This document shows positions 47,056 through 56,057 of a DNA stretch of 59,925 nt, piece by piece. Location: the NCBI GenBank assembly GCA_012031875.1, contig JAAUSZ010000004.1, positions 1 to 59,925 of the forward strand, read 5' to 3'. Every line of letters starts with the position of its first letter. Positions within the stretch are counted from its first letter, which is position 1. Both the position numbers and the translations under genes were made by a program. The DNA is from Desulfobacula sp. (GTDB lineage Bacteria > Desulfobacterota > Desulfobacteria > Desulfobacterales > Desulfobacteraceae). The notes beneath the pieces were generated by a model that was not told the DNA's origin, made no database searches, and saw nothing but the letters and a program-made list of their open reading frames with translations.

Positions 47056-48072
47056 TTGACGGCGACATGGTTTTCCGGGACATCGTCCTCCCTTGTCAAG
47101 AAACATCTGAGCCAAGCCCTTTTCAAAAGCCTTGAACACCTTGAAACCGCTTCCGGATTCACCCTTGAAAAGGCCATCCGATCCGGCATTCAGAATCCCG
47201 ACAGCAGCATCGGCATTTACGCAGGGGACGCGGACTCCTACCAGGTCTTTTCGCCGGTCTTTGATCCCGTTATTTCCGAATATCACAATTTTCCAAAGGG
47301 CGGAACCCATGTATCGGATTTCGCCCTTCCGGATCTGCCCCCGGCCGACCCTGGGGGAAAATACATCCTTTCCACCCGGATCAGGGTGGCCAGGAATTTG
47401 AAAGATTACAGTTTTCCCGCCAACCTTACCTTATCTTGCCGGAAAGCCCTGGAAAAAAAAATAATCCGGGCGCTGGGCCTATTGGAATCCGACCTTGCAG
47501 GGGAATACCGGCCCCTGGAGGATGTCGGCAAAGGCCACCGGCCTGAAGACAAAGGGCTTGCCTTTGAAAAGGGGGACCGGTTTCAGGATGCTGCCGGCAT
47601 CAATTCCGATTTCCCAAAGGGCCGGGGCGTATTCCATTCCCTGGACCGGAAACTCATGGTCTGGGTCAATGAGGAAGACCATTTAAGAATCATGAGCCTG
47701 GAAAGATCATCACACCTTTCCCTCGTCTTTCACCGGCTTTGCCGGGCCCTTCAGGCCCTGAGCCCGCGGCTTGGGTTTGCCTTTGACCACCGGCTGGGAT
47801 ATCTCACCTCCTGCCCCACCAACCTCGGGACCGCCATGAGGGCCGGGGTCCATATCCGGCTTGAAAAACTGGATCGGAAAAAAGAACTTCTCCACGGCCT
47901 TGCCAAAGAATATCACCTCCAGATCCGGGGGACCCGGGGCGAAAAGACAGAGGTCGAGGATGCCGTCTTTGACATCAGCAACGCCCAAAGACTCGGCATC
48001 GGCGAAGCTGCCGTCATCCAGACCCTTCATCAGGGGCTCTTAGCCATCATCAAGGCTGAAGAGACCCTTTAA
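47056..48072 (+). CDS. ATP:guanido phosphotransferase (arginine-kinase-like phosphagen kinase)
   Basis: 338 residues from a TTG start at 47056. The N-terminal phosphagen domain is present (SLVKKHLSQALFKSLEHLE, SGFTLEKAIRSGIQNPDSSI, GIYAGDADSYQVF). The catalytic domain has STRIRVARNLKDYSFP, GVFHSLDRKLMVWVNEEDHL and GYLTSCPTNLGTAMRAGVHI with the reactive Cys of CPTNLGT. The short GIYAGDADSY loop suits a small guanidino substrate such as arginine. Having the N-terminal domain separates it from McsB protein-arginine kinases. Phosphagen kinases are rare in bacteria but known in sulfate reducers such as Desulfotalea. It may buffer ATP. Confidence 0.88.
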   Translation: MTATWFSGTSSSLVKKHLSQALFKSLEHLETASGFTLEKAIRSGIQNPDSSIGIYAGDADSYQVFSPVFDPVISEYHNFPKGGTHVSDFALPDLPPADPGGKYILSTRIRVARNLKDYSFPANLTLSCRKALEKKIIRALGLLESDLAGEYRPLEDVGKGHRPEDKGLAFEKGDRFQDAAGINSDFPKGRGVFHSLDRKLMVWVNEEDHLRIMSLERSSHLSLVFHRLCRALQALSPRLGFAFDHRLGYLTSCPTNLGTAMRAGVHIRLEKLDRKKELLHGLAKEYHLQIRGTRGEKTEVEDAVFDISNAQRLGIGEAAVIQTLHQGLLAIIKAEETL

Positions 48073-48122
48073 CAGGACCTTCCCGGCTTTTCAGCCGGGA
48101 AAAGAGACAGAGCAGGCGGGAA

Positions 48123-48689
48123 TCAGGCCCTGGACATGTATTTTCCGGTTTCGGTGTTGACTTTGACCCTTTCCCCGGTTTCAAGGTATTCCGGGATCTG
48201 GATTTCAACCCCGTTGGAAAGGGTGGCGGGCTTGGTTCTGGCCGTAGCGCTGGCCGTTTTAACACCCGGGGCCGTTTCCCGGATTTCAAACACAAGGGTG
48301 GTCGGAATCTCAAGGGCCACCATATTGTCGTCGATGAAGAGACCCACAAGTCCTTCCATGCCGTCCGTGAGCCAGACCAGATCGTCCTCGATGACATCGC
48401 CCGAGATCATATACTGGGCATATTCCATACCGTCCATGAAAACATGGAGATCCCCGTCCGGATAAAGATACTGTACCGGTTTTCTCTGGAGGACCACCTC
48501 ATTCAAGGGGTCATTCCCCTTGTAGCTGTCCTCATATTTCTGCTTGGTCCGGATATGGGTGAACCTGACCTTGTACAAGGTGACCGCGCCCCTTGCCGAC
48601 GGGCTTCTGACATCAATATGTTTCACCATGTATACCTCGTTGTTGATTTCAACCACATTCCCTTTTTTTAAATCACAGGCCTTCAGCAT
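48123..48689 (-). CDS. yeiP: Elongation factor P-like protein YeiP
   Basis: 188 residues matching YeiP throughout: KACDLKKGNVVEINNEVYM, DVRSPSARGAVTLYKVRF, then EIRETAPGVKTASATAR, KPATLSNGVEIQIPEYL and the C-terminal KYMSRA. YeiP differs from EF-P in having SARG in place of the modified-Lys loop. It is thought to act on stalled ribosomes, though its role is not settled. Poor ribosome site; the gene ends 50 bases from the phosphagen kinase and is convergent with it. Confidence 0.95.
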   Translation of the reverse strand: MLKACDLKKGNVVEINNEVYMVKHIDVRSPSARGAVTLYKVRFTHIRTKQKYEDSYKGNDPLNEVVLQRKPVQYLYPDGDLHVFMDGMEYAQYMISGDVIEDDLVWLTDGMEGLVGLFIDDNMVALEIPTTLVFEIRETAPGVKTASATARTKPATLSNGVEIQIPEYLETGERVKVNTETGKYMSRA

Positions 48690-48779
48690 ATTTTTACAAA
48701 CTCCTGAACATCAAATATTTTATTCCAAAAAGACAGGGCCTTCATATCATTTAAAAGGGAAATTGAAAAGCCCCCGTCT

Positions 48780-49238
48780 CTAAAAGAATCCGGCAGGAAA
48801 ATATGGATCAAATCCCAGCCCGGCAAAATTTTCCTGCCCGGATTTGCCGGTCTTATCTTCCCCCTTTTTGTCCATCAAAGCCTCGGCCGCCATCCGCTTC
48901 TGAATTTCCTCCGCTATGGCTTTTTCAACGGCCGCCCTCTGCTCCGGGGCCATTTTTCCGAGATCTTCCTCGGTCAGGCCCATGGATGCCAGGATTTCCT
49001 CCCTGAGCCTTTTCTCATGGAGTTCCATGATATAGGCCACCAGCCCCTGCTTTTTAATGGATTCGATATCCCCGGCAACCGGCTCTTCTTCCCGGCCCAG
49101 GCCCGCAAGAATGCCTTCAATCCTGGCTGTTTCGTCTTCCAGATACCCGGAAAACAATCCACCCGTCATATCATTATCGAGCTTCAATGCCGGGGCACTG
49201 CCCAATAAACCTGTACTCATGCCATCCGTAATTTTCAT
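48780..49238 (-). CDS. Hypothetical protein, 152 aa, helical
   Basis: ATG 49238 follows AAAGGAGGAAAAAG; the open frame runs further to 49364 but that part has no support. The protein is almost all helical and acidic (LREEILASMGLTEEDLGKMA, VEKAIAEEIQKRMAAEALMD) and ends in a Gly/Phe-rich tail FAGLGFDPYFPAGFF. No family recognised. It follows the cupin gene by 48 bases on the same strand. Confidence 0.65.
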   Translation of the reverse strand: MKITDGMSTGLLGSAPALKLDNDMTGGLFSGYLEDETARIEGILAGLGREEEPVAGDIESIKKQGLVAYIMELHEKRLREEILASMGLTEEDLGKMAPEQRAAVEKAIAEEIQKRMAAEALMDKKGEDKTGKSGQENFAGLGFDPYFPAGFF

Positions 49239-49285
49239 CTCTTTTTCCTCCTTTGAATCAGGTTTCGAACCAAAGGAAGCAAAAA

Positions 49286-49615
49286 TCAATCCACAATCAA
49301 GAGTTTTACCCCGTCTTTTGTAAAGGACCTGTGGGCATCGGTAAAGTCCGCCACCAGATAGCACATCCCCGTCCTTAAGGTAAAGTTCCGCCCATCCCTC
49401 AGTTCCGATTCAAATTCCCCTTCCAGTACAAACACGGCATGGCCTTTTTCGCACCAGTGATCGGCCAGGTATCCGGGTGTATATTCCACAATCCTGATCC
49501 TGAGGTTTCCCTTGCTGACGGTTTTCCAGAAGGCCTTCCCCGTAACACCGGGATGTTCTTCAGCCGCCATGTTCTCCAGATCAAAGACCTGAAAGGGGAT
49601 GTCTTTTATTTCCAT
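49286..49615 (-). CDS. Cupin-fold protein (DHCW-motif type)
   Basis: 109 residues with the cupin beta strands: RIRIVEYTPGYLADHWCEKG, HAVFVLEGEFESELRDG, GMCYLVADFTDAHRS. ADHWCEKGH carries the Asp-His and Cys-Trp signature of the DHCW-motif cupins, and the second motif holds DAHR. Metal-dependent small-molecule binding is expected; the ligand is unknown. AAGGAGAAGC precedes the ATG. Confidence 0.87.
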   Translation of the reverse strand: MEIKDIPFQVFDLENMAAEEHPGVTGKAFWKTVSKGNLRIRIVEYTPGYLADHWCEKGHAVFVLEGEFESELRDGRNFTLRTGMCYLVADFTDAHRSFTKDGVKLLIVD

Positions 49616-49726
49616 TTGCTTCTCCTTTACAAATCCGGGACATGCTTGATTTCAGGCGATGAAGCCCATTTCATATCTTTGATTTGCTCATCCGGAAACC
49701 CGGCAATCTCCGGCCCGGACAAATCA

Positions 49727-50016
49727 TTATGTTGATTTCCATTTGTTTCCCGGCAGTTTATTATATCCTTTTTCTTCAAATGGTTTCAGCCTTTCAACCC
49801 ATAGCTCTTCAAGCACTTGAAGATCTTCGGCAGGGTCATATGCCGGGTCCTCCCCGTCTTCAGCTCGGATTGATAACGATTCAGTATGGCCGGCAGATTG
49901 ACGCTTGATCCGATCAGCACCTTTCCGTTCAGCCTGTTTTTGATCTGATAAACCCCCATCAAACGAGGGGTTTCCTTATATTCTCTGATCTTTGCTTTCC
50001 TGTCCATTTTTCCCAC
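49727..50016 (-). pseudogene. GIY-YIG nuclease-like gene, decayed
   Basis: The N-terminus (ETPRLMGVYQIKNRLNGK, GSSVNLPAILNRYQSELK) is the usual start of a GIY-YIG domain. The frame then slips: in another frame YDPAEDLQVLEELWVERLKP and EEKGYNKLPGNKWKS complete the C-terminus at 49727. About 30 residues normally found between the two halves are missing. So there is an internal deletion as well as a shift, which marks it as a degrading gene rather than a sequencing error. Confidence 0.65.
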
Positions 50017-50024
50017 TTAAGCAT

Positions 50025-51312
50025 TTAGTATTGTTTCAGCACCCACTCACAGACCGGTATGACCTCAACCCGGTCCGGCAGTATGCCGGGAGGCAGAGCC
50101 ACATCCCCTGCGACCACCAGCCTGGTGCTGTTTTTAAACCTTTTCCCGGCTTTTTCCAACCCGGCTATCTCCCGGCTGACATTATCCTTGTTCAAGGTTT
50201 CCGTAACCTGAATCAGAACCGGTTTCCCGGCTTCAGGCATCACCACGAAATCGCATTCATACCCGTTCTTTAAAAAGAAAACCGGTTCCCCGGCATTGCG
50301 GACGGAGCACCGTAAAAACAAGATTTTCAAGCAGCTTTCCCCAGTCTTCTGAAAACGTATAGCGGATGGCAGAGGCGATCCCGTTGTCATAGAGATAGAT
50401 CTTTTTATTGCTCATCTCCCGCTTCACAATTGCCGGATCATATTTTTCCACACAGGTGACCATATAGATGGAAAAAATATGGTCGATTAATTGGTAAATG
50501 GAGTCCTTCCCTATTTTTATCCCCCTGGATTTCAGATCATTATAAAGTTTATTGACGGAAAATTCCTTTGTAAATGAACCGATGAGTCCTTTGATGAGGT
50601 ATTTGAGGATGGACACATCCCGAAGCCCGTATCTGTCCATCAAATCCCGGAAAAGCATGACATTGAAATATTCCTGTAAAACATCCGCCTTGAAGCGGGT
50701 TTCCATATCCACCAATTCGGGATATCCTCCCCAGGTCAGGTATTCATTAAAATTTCCCTGAATGGCGGCCCGGTTTTTTGTGGAATAGATGTCTTTGGAA
50801 TCAATATTCCTGAACGCCAAAAATTCCGGGAAGGACAAGGGCATGATTTCAAAGAAAAGGCTCCGGCCCCTCAGGGAACCGGCAATTTCCGTCGACAGCA
50901 GTTTTGCATTGGAGCCGGTCAGAAAAATTTTGCGGGTTATGGTGTCATAGAGGCGGCGGACATATTTCTCCCATTCCGGGATTTCCTGGATCTCATCAAA
51001 AAAAATATAAAGGTCTTCCGGCGCCCTGTCCGGATAAAGTTCAAGATAGGCATCCAGGATCTGGTCGTAACCGGCCTCAAAGTCCAGACGCTCATCTTCA
51101 AAATTCAGATAAAGGATTTGGCTTCTTTTTATGCCCGCCTTTTCCAGGCTTGCCATGAGCTGAAACAGGTACCAGGTTTTCCCGGCCCGACGCGGCCCGA
51201 TAAGGGTGATAATCTTCCCCAGATCAAGGGGGACATCCAGGCGCCGGGGCTTGAACAGAGGCAGGGGCCTTAAATGGAAATCTTTGATAATGGTTTTCAG
51301 GATCTGTTTCAT
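50025..51312 (-). CDS. AAA_14/DUF4143 ATPase (frameshifted)
   Basis: About 429 residues. The N-terminal AAA_14 domain has Walker A TLIGPRRAGKTWYL and Walker B IFFDEIQEIPEWEKYVRRLY; FLTGSNAKLLSTEIAGSLRG is the sensor motif. The C-terminal DUF4143 nuclease-like part begins after a one-base shift near 50290-50310 (EPVFFLKNGYECDFVV, then LIQVTETLN). ECDFVV and the VLIQV strand match the PD-(D/E)XK-like fold of these proteins. They are common single-gene elements of unknown biology, sometimes tied to toxin-type or defence functions. A hairpin covers its ribosome site. Confidence 0.87.
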
Positions 51313-51318
51313 AGAAAA

Positions 51319-51341
51319 ATTTTCCTTAATCCAAGGAAAAT
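51319..51341 (-). promoter_or_regulatory. Hairpin sequestering the ribosome site of the AAA_14 gene
   Basis: ATTTTCCTT (51341-51333 on minus) and AAGGAAAAT (51327-51319) form a 9-bp stem around a 5-base loop, ending 6 bases before the ATG at 51312. The right arm holds the AAGGAA ribosome site. Folding would therefore block initiation. Confidence 0.55.
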
Positions 51342-51566
51342 GTCAACCAATATTTGTCTTAAAGAAAGGAAAATATTAGATTTTACTAATACCTGCCATA
51401 ATCCGGTTTTTTCGATTGATTGTTTCCATTCCGGCAGCATACTTTAATTCCATCGAATTCGATGGGGTTAAAAACCTTTTTTCTTTTCTGATACACAATT
51501 TCCAATGATTCAGCGGACGTCAGGATGACAAAATACACAGAGGCCTGATCCGTTTATGGTCCGGAA

Positions 51567-52481
51567 TCAGGCACCGGGGCCGGAGGCCCCGTCTCTTTCA
51601 TTAGACAGGGGCTCTTCATCTTTTCGTTTTGAAGGAAATAAGAAAAAGATCACCAACCCCGCAAGGCCGGTCAGGGCAAGGGTCCCAAAAACCTTGAAGA
51701 AGTTGAAGGTATAGGTTTTTCTGGCCGGGTCATAGCCATAGCAAAAGGACAGGACCCTTCTTTTCATGGAAATTCCGGGGGTTCCCTGTTGGGCCTTGCT
51801 TAAGGCCATGCCAAGATCAAAGGAAGAAAAATCCGGGCCATGGAGGTATCGGATGATCTTCCCGTCCCGGGCCAGCACCACCAGGGCAGAAGGGTGGACA
51901 TAGGTATGCGGTGCTTTTTTGATAAAATAATAGCCCAGGGAGTCGGTGACCTTTCTGATATTTTCCCGGTCTCCGGTGAGATAGAGCCATTTTTCCGGGG
52001 GAAATTCCCGCTTGACCAGGCTGGTATAATTCTTTTTGGCGGCTGCCGCGTCGGTCTCGTTTTCATCATCGGAAAAGCTCAGGGTGATGAGGTTAAAATC
52101 TTTGCCCGGCACCTGGTCCACCTCGTTCAGGGCCTTGACCAGATCCGCCTGGAGAAAAGCGCAGGCCGCCGTACACGAGAAAAAAACCGGCAACAGGACC
52201 ACGGGTTTGTCAAACAAGGCGTCCAGCCTTATTTCCATGCCGGTCTCATCCCTGAAAACGGCATCCAGAGCCGCCACGCTTCCCAGTTGCTCGTCGATCC
52301 GGACCTGGCCGGACAGGTCATTGTCCGGCAGATTTTCCGACAAAATTCCGGGACTCTCATCCTGACCGCCTTGGTTCTTTTGCGCCTGTTCCGTCTGGGT
52401 TTCAGTCCAGCCGGATGAGGCAAAAACAAGGGCGGCCAGCATCAAAAGGGCGATATATTCAAACCGGATGAGGCGTTTCAT
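51567..52481 (-). CDS. SCO1/SenC-type copper/thiol protein with C-terminal membrane anchor
   Basis: 304 residues. After a signal peptide (ends near SGW|TET), the thioredoxin-like domain has VFFSCTAACAFLQADLV, where CTAAC supplies the CxxxC copper site, and the His ligand in APHTYVHPSALVVL. Family members deliver copper to the CuA site of cytochrome oxidase or act as thiol reductants. Unlike most SCO proteins it ends with a membrane helix (FGTLALTGLAGLVIFFLF). The upstream DOMON protein gene stops 2 bases before its start, indicating an operon. Confidence 0.87.
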   Translation of the reverse strand: MKRLIRFEYIALLMLAALVFASSGWTETQTEQAQKNQGGQDESPGILSENLPDNDLSGQVRIDEQLGSVAALDAVFRDETGMEIRLDALFDKPVVLLPVFFSCTAACAFLQADLVKALNEVDQVPGKDFNLITLSFSDDENETDAAAAKKNYTSLVKREFPPEKWLYLTGDRENIRKVTDSLGYYFIKKAPHTYVHPSALVVLARDGKIIRYLHGPDFSSFDLGMALSKAQQGTPGISMKRRVLSFCYGYDPARKTYTFNFFKVFGTLALTGLAGLVIFFLFPSKRKDEEPLSNERDGASGPGA

Positions 52482-52483
52482 CC

Positions 52484-53025
52484 TTAGATCTTTTTGCTTT
52501 CACCGGTCTTATAATTGATTTCATACACCGCGGTATACGGATGGCGATTTTTGAATGAGTCCTTGCCGGCCCCATAGGCCAGCATGACTTTGCCTGTCCG
52601 CCGGCGGGAATGGGCTTGTCATATTTATCCCCGCTATTGAGCGGGAGGGTAAAGGAAATGGTGGTGACCCCGTTTTCCTCTGTTCCGGCAGGATTTAAAA
52701 CATCATTTTTGCCGCCCAGGTCTTCATCCGCGGCATGCCCTTTTTTTCGATCCCCGTAATTATCCTGAATTTTGACCTGGCCGTCTATGACCATTCCGAT
52801 AATAATATCGGCCCCGGCCATGGCATCTTCAGGTTCAAAGCCGACGGCTACCCAGCCTTCGGTCTTGCCGGACAGTTGAACATGGATCTGATCCCCTTCA
52901 ATGGTCCAGGAAAATGTGATATTCTCGGCTTCGATTTTATGCTGATAGTCCATGGCCCATGCGGTCAAGGAAAGGATCAGCATCAGGATTGCCGAAAACG
53001 CCGTTGTCATGATGGTTCTTTTCAT
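52484..53025 (-). CDS. DOMON-domain exported protein (frameshifted)
   Basis: Signal peptide MKRTIMTTAFSAILMLILSL and a DOMON domain: YQHKIEAENITFSWTIEGD, GWVAVGFEPEDAMAGADIII. DOMON domains bind haem or sugars. Near 52600-52610 the frame shifts; the proper end reads VMLAYGAGKDSFKNRHPYT, AVYEINYKTGESKKI, finishing at 52484. It is followed by the SCO gene and preceded by a DUF2231-like membrane protein; together they suggest a periplasmic electron-transfer or copper module. AAGGAGAACATACAG is the ribosome site. Confidence 0.82.
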
Positions 53026-53058
53026 CTGTATGTTCTCCTTTTTTTATTCATGTCTCAT

Positions 53059-53495
53059 TTATACCGGCATGGAGGGATACCGGAGTTCTCCGCCTGAAAA
53101 TCCAAGGCCGACGGCCAGAAGGACCGCCAGGAAATAGAACAGGGTGACCCGGTCAAATTTCGGGGTTTCAGGGTCATCCATATAGAGGATGACGGCCAAA
53201 AGAGCGGAAAACAGGGTAGCCAGCACCATTTTCAAAATAATAAGAAATTCCCATTCTCCCCCAAAGGAATGCTGCCAGTCCAGATAACCGGCAAAAACCG
53301 TGGGGAATACGCCCAGAAGGCCCAGGACAATGCAGTGATACCCTGTCCTGGCTAAAATTTCAGACTGGGGATAAGAGAAACCAGTCTGAAGATTACCGCG
53401 CCCATGACCATCCCCATGGGGATATGGGTTAGGGCGGGATGAATGGGGTGGTGGAATCCGATGTTGCTGAGAAACCCAAAAATTGCTTCTGTCAT
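53059..53495 (-). CDS. DUF2231-like four-helix membrane protein (frameshifted)
   Basis: ATG 53495 follows AAAAGGTGATC. The product begins MTEAIFGFLSNIGFHHPIHP then ALTHIPMGMVMGAVIF, a DUF2231-type start with two His-Pro motifs in the first helix. One base is wrong near 53365; the remainder gives helices VFPTVFAGYLDWQ, FLIILKMVLATLFSALLAV and LFYFLAVLLAVGLGFSG. DUF2231 proteins may bind haem through the His. It opens the DOMON-SCO set. This gene does not appear as one open frame in the given sequence. Confidence 0.7.
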
Positions 53496-53733
53496 TTTGA
53501 TCACCTTTTATTTGATTTTGTGTTTTCTGTCATCAAGCAGGGCAAATCCTGTGCCTGAATTTATTTTATCCGGGATTATCCTCTTGCAGACGAGCCTTTG
53601 CACAGGTTGATCTGCTGTTCATAGATACGTTTAAGACTGGAACAAGTCAAGGAAATTAACACCCCGGTGAATGATGAAATCAAGGGGTTATCCAGGGTTG
53701 AAAAAATAAAGTTAGTTCTATAAAACTTTTTCC

Positions 53734-53762
53734 TTGACAGCTTATACGAGCATGCTCATCAT
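53734..53762 (+). promoter_or_regulatory. Promoter with operator-like dyad for the 47-aa gene
   Basis: TTGACA (53734-53739) is a consensus -35. ACGAGCATGCTCAT (53746-53759) is a 14-bp near-perfect palindrome overlapping the spacer and -10 (CATCAT, 53757-53762). A repressor bound there would exclude polymerase. This lies in the 326-base gap 53496-53821, which holds no other gene that I can support. Confidence 0.55.
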
Positions 53763-53821
53763 ATGCCTAACATGCTGGAAGTTCCGGTTTGAATTAATCA
53801 TCAACGTGGAAGGAGAATCCC

Positions 53822-53965
53822 ATGAGTGACCATAGAAGAGAAGAAAACTATATTGAAAGCGAAGAAGACAGAGAAGCAGGACATGTCGATACAAGGGCAG
53901 CCAATTTTGAATGTGAAACCTTTGACTCCATCGGGTGCGACACCGGAGTTGATGTAGCAGGATAA
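53822..53965 (+). CDS. 47-aa acidic small protein
   Basis: AAGGAGAATCCC gives a strong ribosome site for ATG 53822. The product is MSDHRREENYIESEEDREAG followed by HVDTRAANFECETFDSIG and CDTGVDVAG. It is acidic in its first half and has two Cys (FECET, GCDTG). It is a stand-alone unit with promoter, operator-like dyad and terminator. I know no homologue. A regulator, metal-binding peptide or peptide precursor are all possible; no maturation enzyme is adjacent. Confidence 0.6.
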   Translation: MSDHRREENYIESEEDREAGHVDTRAANFECETFDSIGCDTGVDVAG

Positions 53966-54000
53966 GACAGGCCTTTTAACCTTTATTTTGCCTCCTGAAA

Positions 54001-54041
54001 CAGGCGGTCATCTCAGGGTGACCGCCTGTTTTATTATTTTT
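54001..54041 (+). terminator. Rho-independent terminator after the 47-aa gene
   Basis: CAGGCGGTCA (54001-54010) and TGACCGCCTG (54019-54028) form a 10-bp GC-rich stem with an 8-base loop, followed by TTTTATTATTTTT. Confidence 0.92.
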
Positions 54042-54148
54042 AAGGCTTGAATTAATCAAAAACTATGGAATAATTGTTCCCGGATACATAAGATCGGATA
54101 GTAAATAAATGAACCCGGACAAGGAACTGAACTTCTTTATTTCATAAT

Positions 54149-54944
54149 ATGGCCCCTCTACGGATCAACAGCCTGTGTTCAACCCCAAAAGGCGTCATCT
54201 CCATTATCGGCGCAGGCGGGAAAACCAGCCTGATGTTTTGCCTGGCAAAGGAAATTTCAAGGGACGGGGGGACGGTTTTGACCACCACCACCACCAAAAT
54301 TTTCTTCCCGGACAAGGCCCTTTCTCCTGAAACCGTCATGGCCTCCTCTGCCCCGGACCTCGTCGAAAAATCCCAGGCAGTTCTTAACCGGCATCCCCAT
54401 TTTTCAGCAGGGCGGCATCATGACCTGTCCTCGGGCAAGCTGGAAGGCTTTTCCCCGGATGTCATCGATAGCCTGTGGCAGGCCGGGCTTTTTGACTGGG
54501 TCTTGGTGGAGGCCGACGGCTCCCGGCAAAAACCCCTGAAGCCACGGATGTTCACGAACCGGTCATCCCTGCGTCAACCACCTGCCTTGTTCTGGTGGCC
54601 GGGCTGGACAGCCTGGGCCTTCCCCTGGACGAGGCCCATGTTCACCGGGCCTCCCTTTTTCAAACAATACGGGCCTGGGCCTGGGGCAAATCGTGGACGA
54701 ACAACCCGTTGCAACCTCCATAGCCCTGGAACTGGAAAAGGCCGCTGGCCTCTGCACGGCCCCGGACCAGGTCCTGGTTCTCAACAAGGCCGACACTCCT
54801 GCTAATATCGAATCCGGCCTTTGTATTGCCGGACTTCTCAAGGCCAATCCCGGCTTGACCCGGGTCGGCCCGGTTCGGGTCCTCATCACCTCCCTCAGGG
54901 ATGAGCCCTCCATCAAAAAAACAATTCTTCTGAATCACGAATAG
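54149..54944 (+). CDS. yqeC: YqeC-type selenium-dependent hydroxylase accessory protein (two frameshifts)
   Basis: Walker-type loop SIIGAGGKTSLMFCLAKEI at about 18-36, TTTTTKIFFP and VLVEADGSRQKPLK are YqeC marks. The frame is then lost near 54540 and again near 54668; correcting both yields VIPASTTCLVLVAGLDSLGL, GLGLGQIVDEQPVATSIALE and VLNKADTPANIESG, ending at 54944. YqeC accompanies molybdenum hydroxylases that carry labile selenium. It is the first gene of a set with xdhC and mocA, as in selenium-dependent purine or nicotinate hydroxylase loci. No hydroxylase gene is in the window. Confidence 0.82.
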
Positions 54945-54956
54945 AAAGGAATTTCC

Positions 54957-56017
54957 ATGAAAAAAACATCTACCAGACGGCCTGTGAATTGCTCCTGTCC
55001 GGGCAGCGGATCATCCTTGCCAAAACCATCCGGCGTTCCGGGTCAACCCCCAGGGATGTGGGCTCCATGTGCATCATCACGGAAACCGGAGAACTTTTCG
55101 GAACCGTTGGCGGCGGCCTTCTGGAATACCAGGTCCAGACCCGGGCCAAAGATCTGTTTAAAGAAAAAATGTCCTGCCTCTATCCCTTCCGCCTGACCGG
55201 CCAGGGCGTGGCCGAGGCGGGCATGATCTGCGGCGGTGAGGTGGATCTGTATCTGGACCCGCTTTTCCCGGAAAACAAGGAGACCCTGGCCCTCTTCCAG
55301 GCCCTTGTCACAGAGATGACGGCCAACCGGACGGTGCGGCTGGTGACCCGCATTCAAGACAAGGTCCCGGCCCTTGAAACCGGGACAAGGATGCTGATCA
55401 GGGAGGATGGAACCATTATGGGGAACATAGGCCTTGCCCCTGACGCTTTACCGGACATGGGCAAGGCCTCTTTTGAACTCTTTTCCCCTGATCCAAAGGC
55501 GCCCGGCTTTTTTGTGGAAAAAATCCGGCTGAACCCCAGAATCTTTCTTTTCGGGGCAGGTCATGTCTCGGTCTTTGTGGCGCAACTGGCAAGGCTGGTG
55601 GGCTTTGACCTGACCGTCATCGATGACCGGCCCGAGTTTGCAAACCCGGAACGCTTCCCCGAGGCCGACGACCTCATTGTCTCGGATTTCAGACAGGTGT
55701 TCGACACCCTGGATATTGCCCAAAATGCCTATATCCTCATCATCACCCGGGGCCATCTTCACGACAAGACGGTTCTTGAAAAAGCCCTTTCCACCCCTGC
55801 CGCCTATATCGGCATGATCGGCAGCGTCCGGAAAAGGAATTTGATTTATAAAGATCTCATGGATGAAGGGATTCCAAAGGAACGGCTTGAGGCGGTATAT
55901 TCCCCCGTGGGCCTGGACATCCATGCCGAAACCCCGGAGGAGATCGCCGTCTCCATTGTGGCGGAACTCATCAAGGCCAGGAATCCGGAAAAAAAATCAA
56001 AAACCCTCCTCCCATAA
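54957..56017 (+). CDS. xdhC: XdhC/CoxI-family molybdenum hydroxylase maturation protein (frameshift at start)
   Basis: AGAAAGGA precedes ATG 54957. Adding one A to the 7-A run (54960-54966) gives MKKNIYQTACELLLSGQRII, joining the long frame. The XdhC/CoxI domain has LAKTIRRSGSTPRDVGSM and GTVGGGLLEYQV; the Rossmann part has IFLFGAGHVSVFVAQLARLV and YIGMIGSVRKRNLI. XdhC binds molybdenum cofactor and delivers the sulfurated form to hydroxylases; relatives in yqe-type loci are tied to selenium. About 353 residues, close to the family length. Confidence 0.87.
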
Positions 56018-56057
56018 AGGACTTGGGCATGACAGCTTCGGACATGGGGTTTCGGAC

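Noticed and set aside
46864-48072. An McsA/McsB protein-arginine-kinase pair.
   Set aside because: The kinase has the N-terminal phosphagen domain that McsB lacks, and the small protein lacks the McsA motif set.
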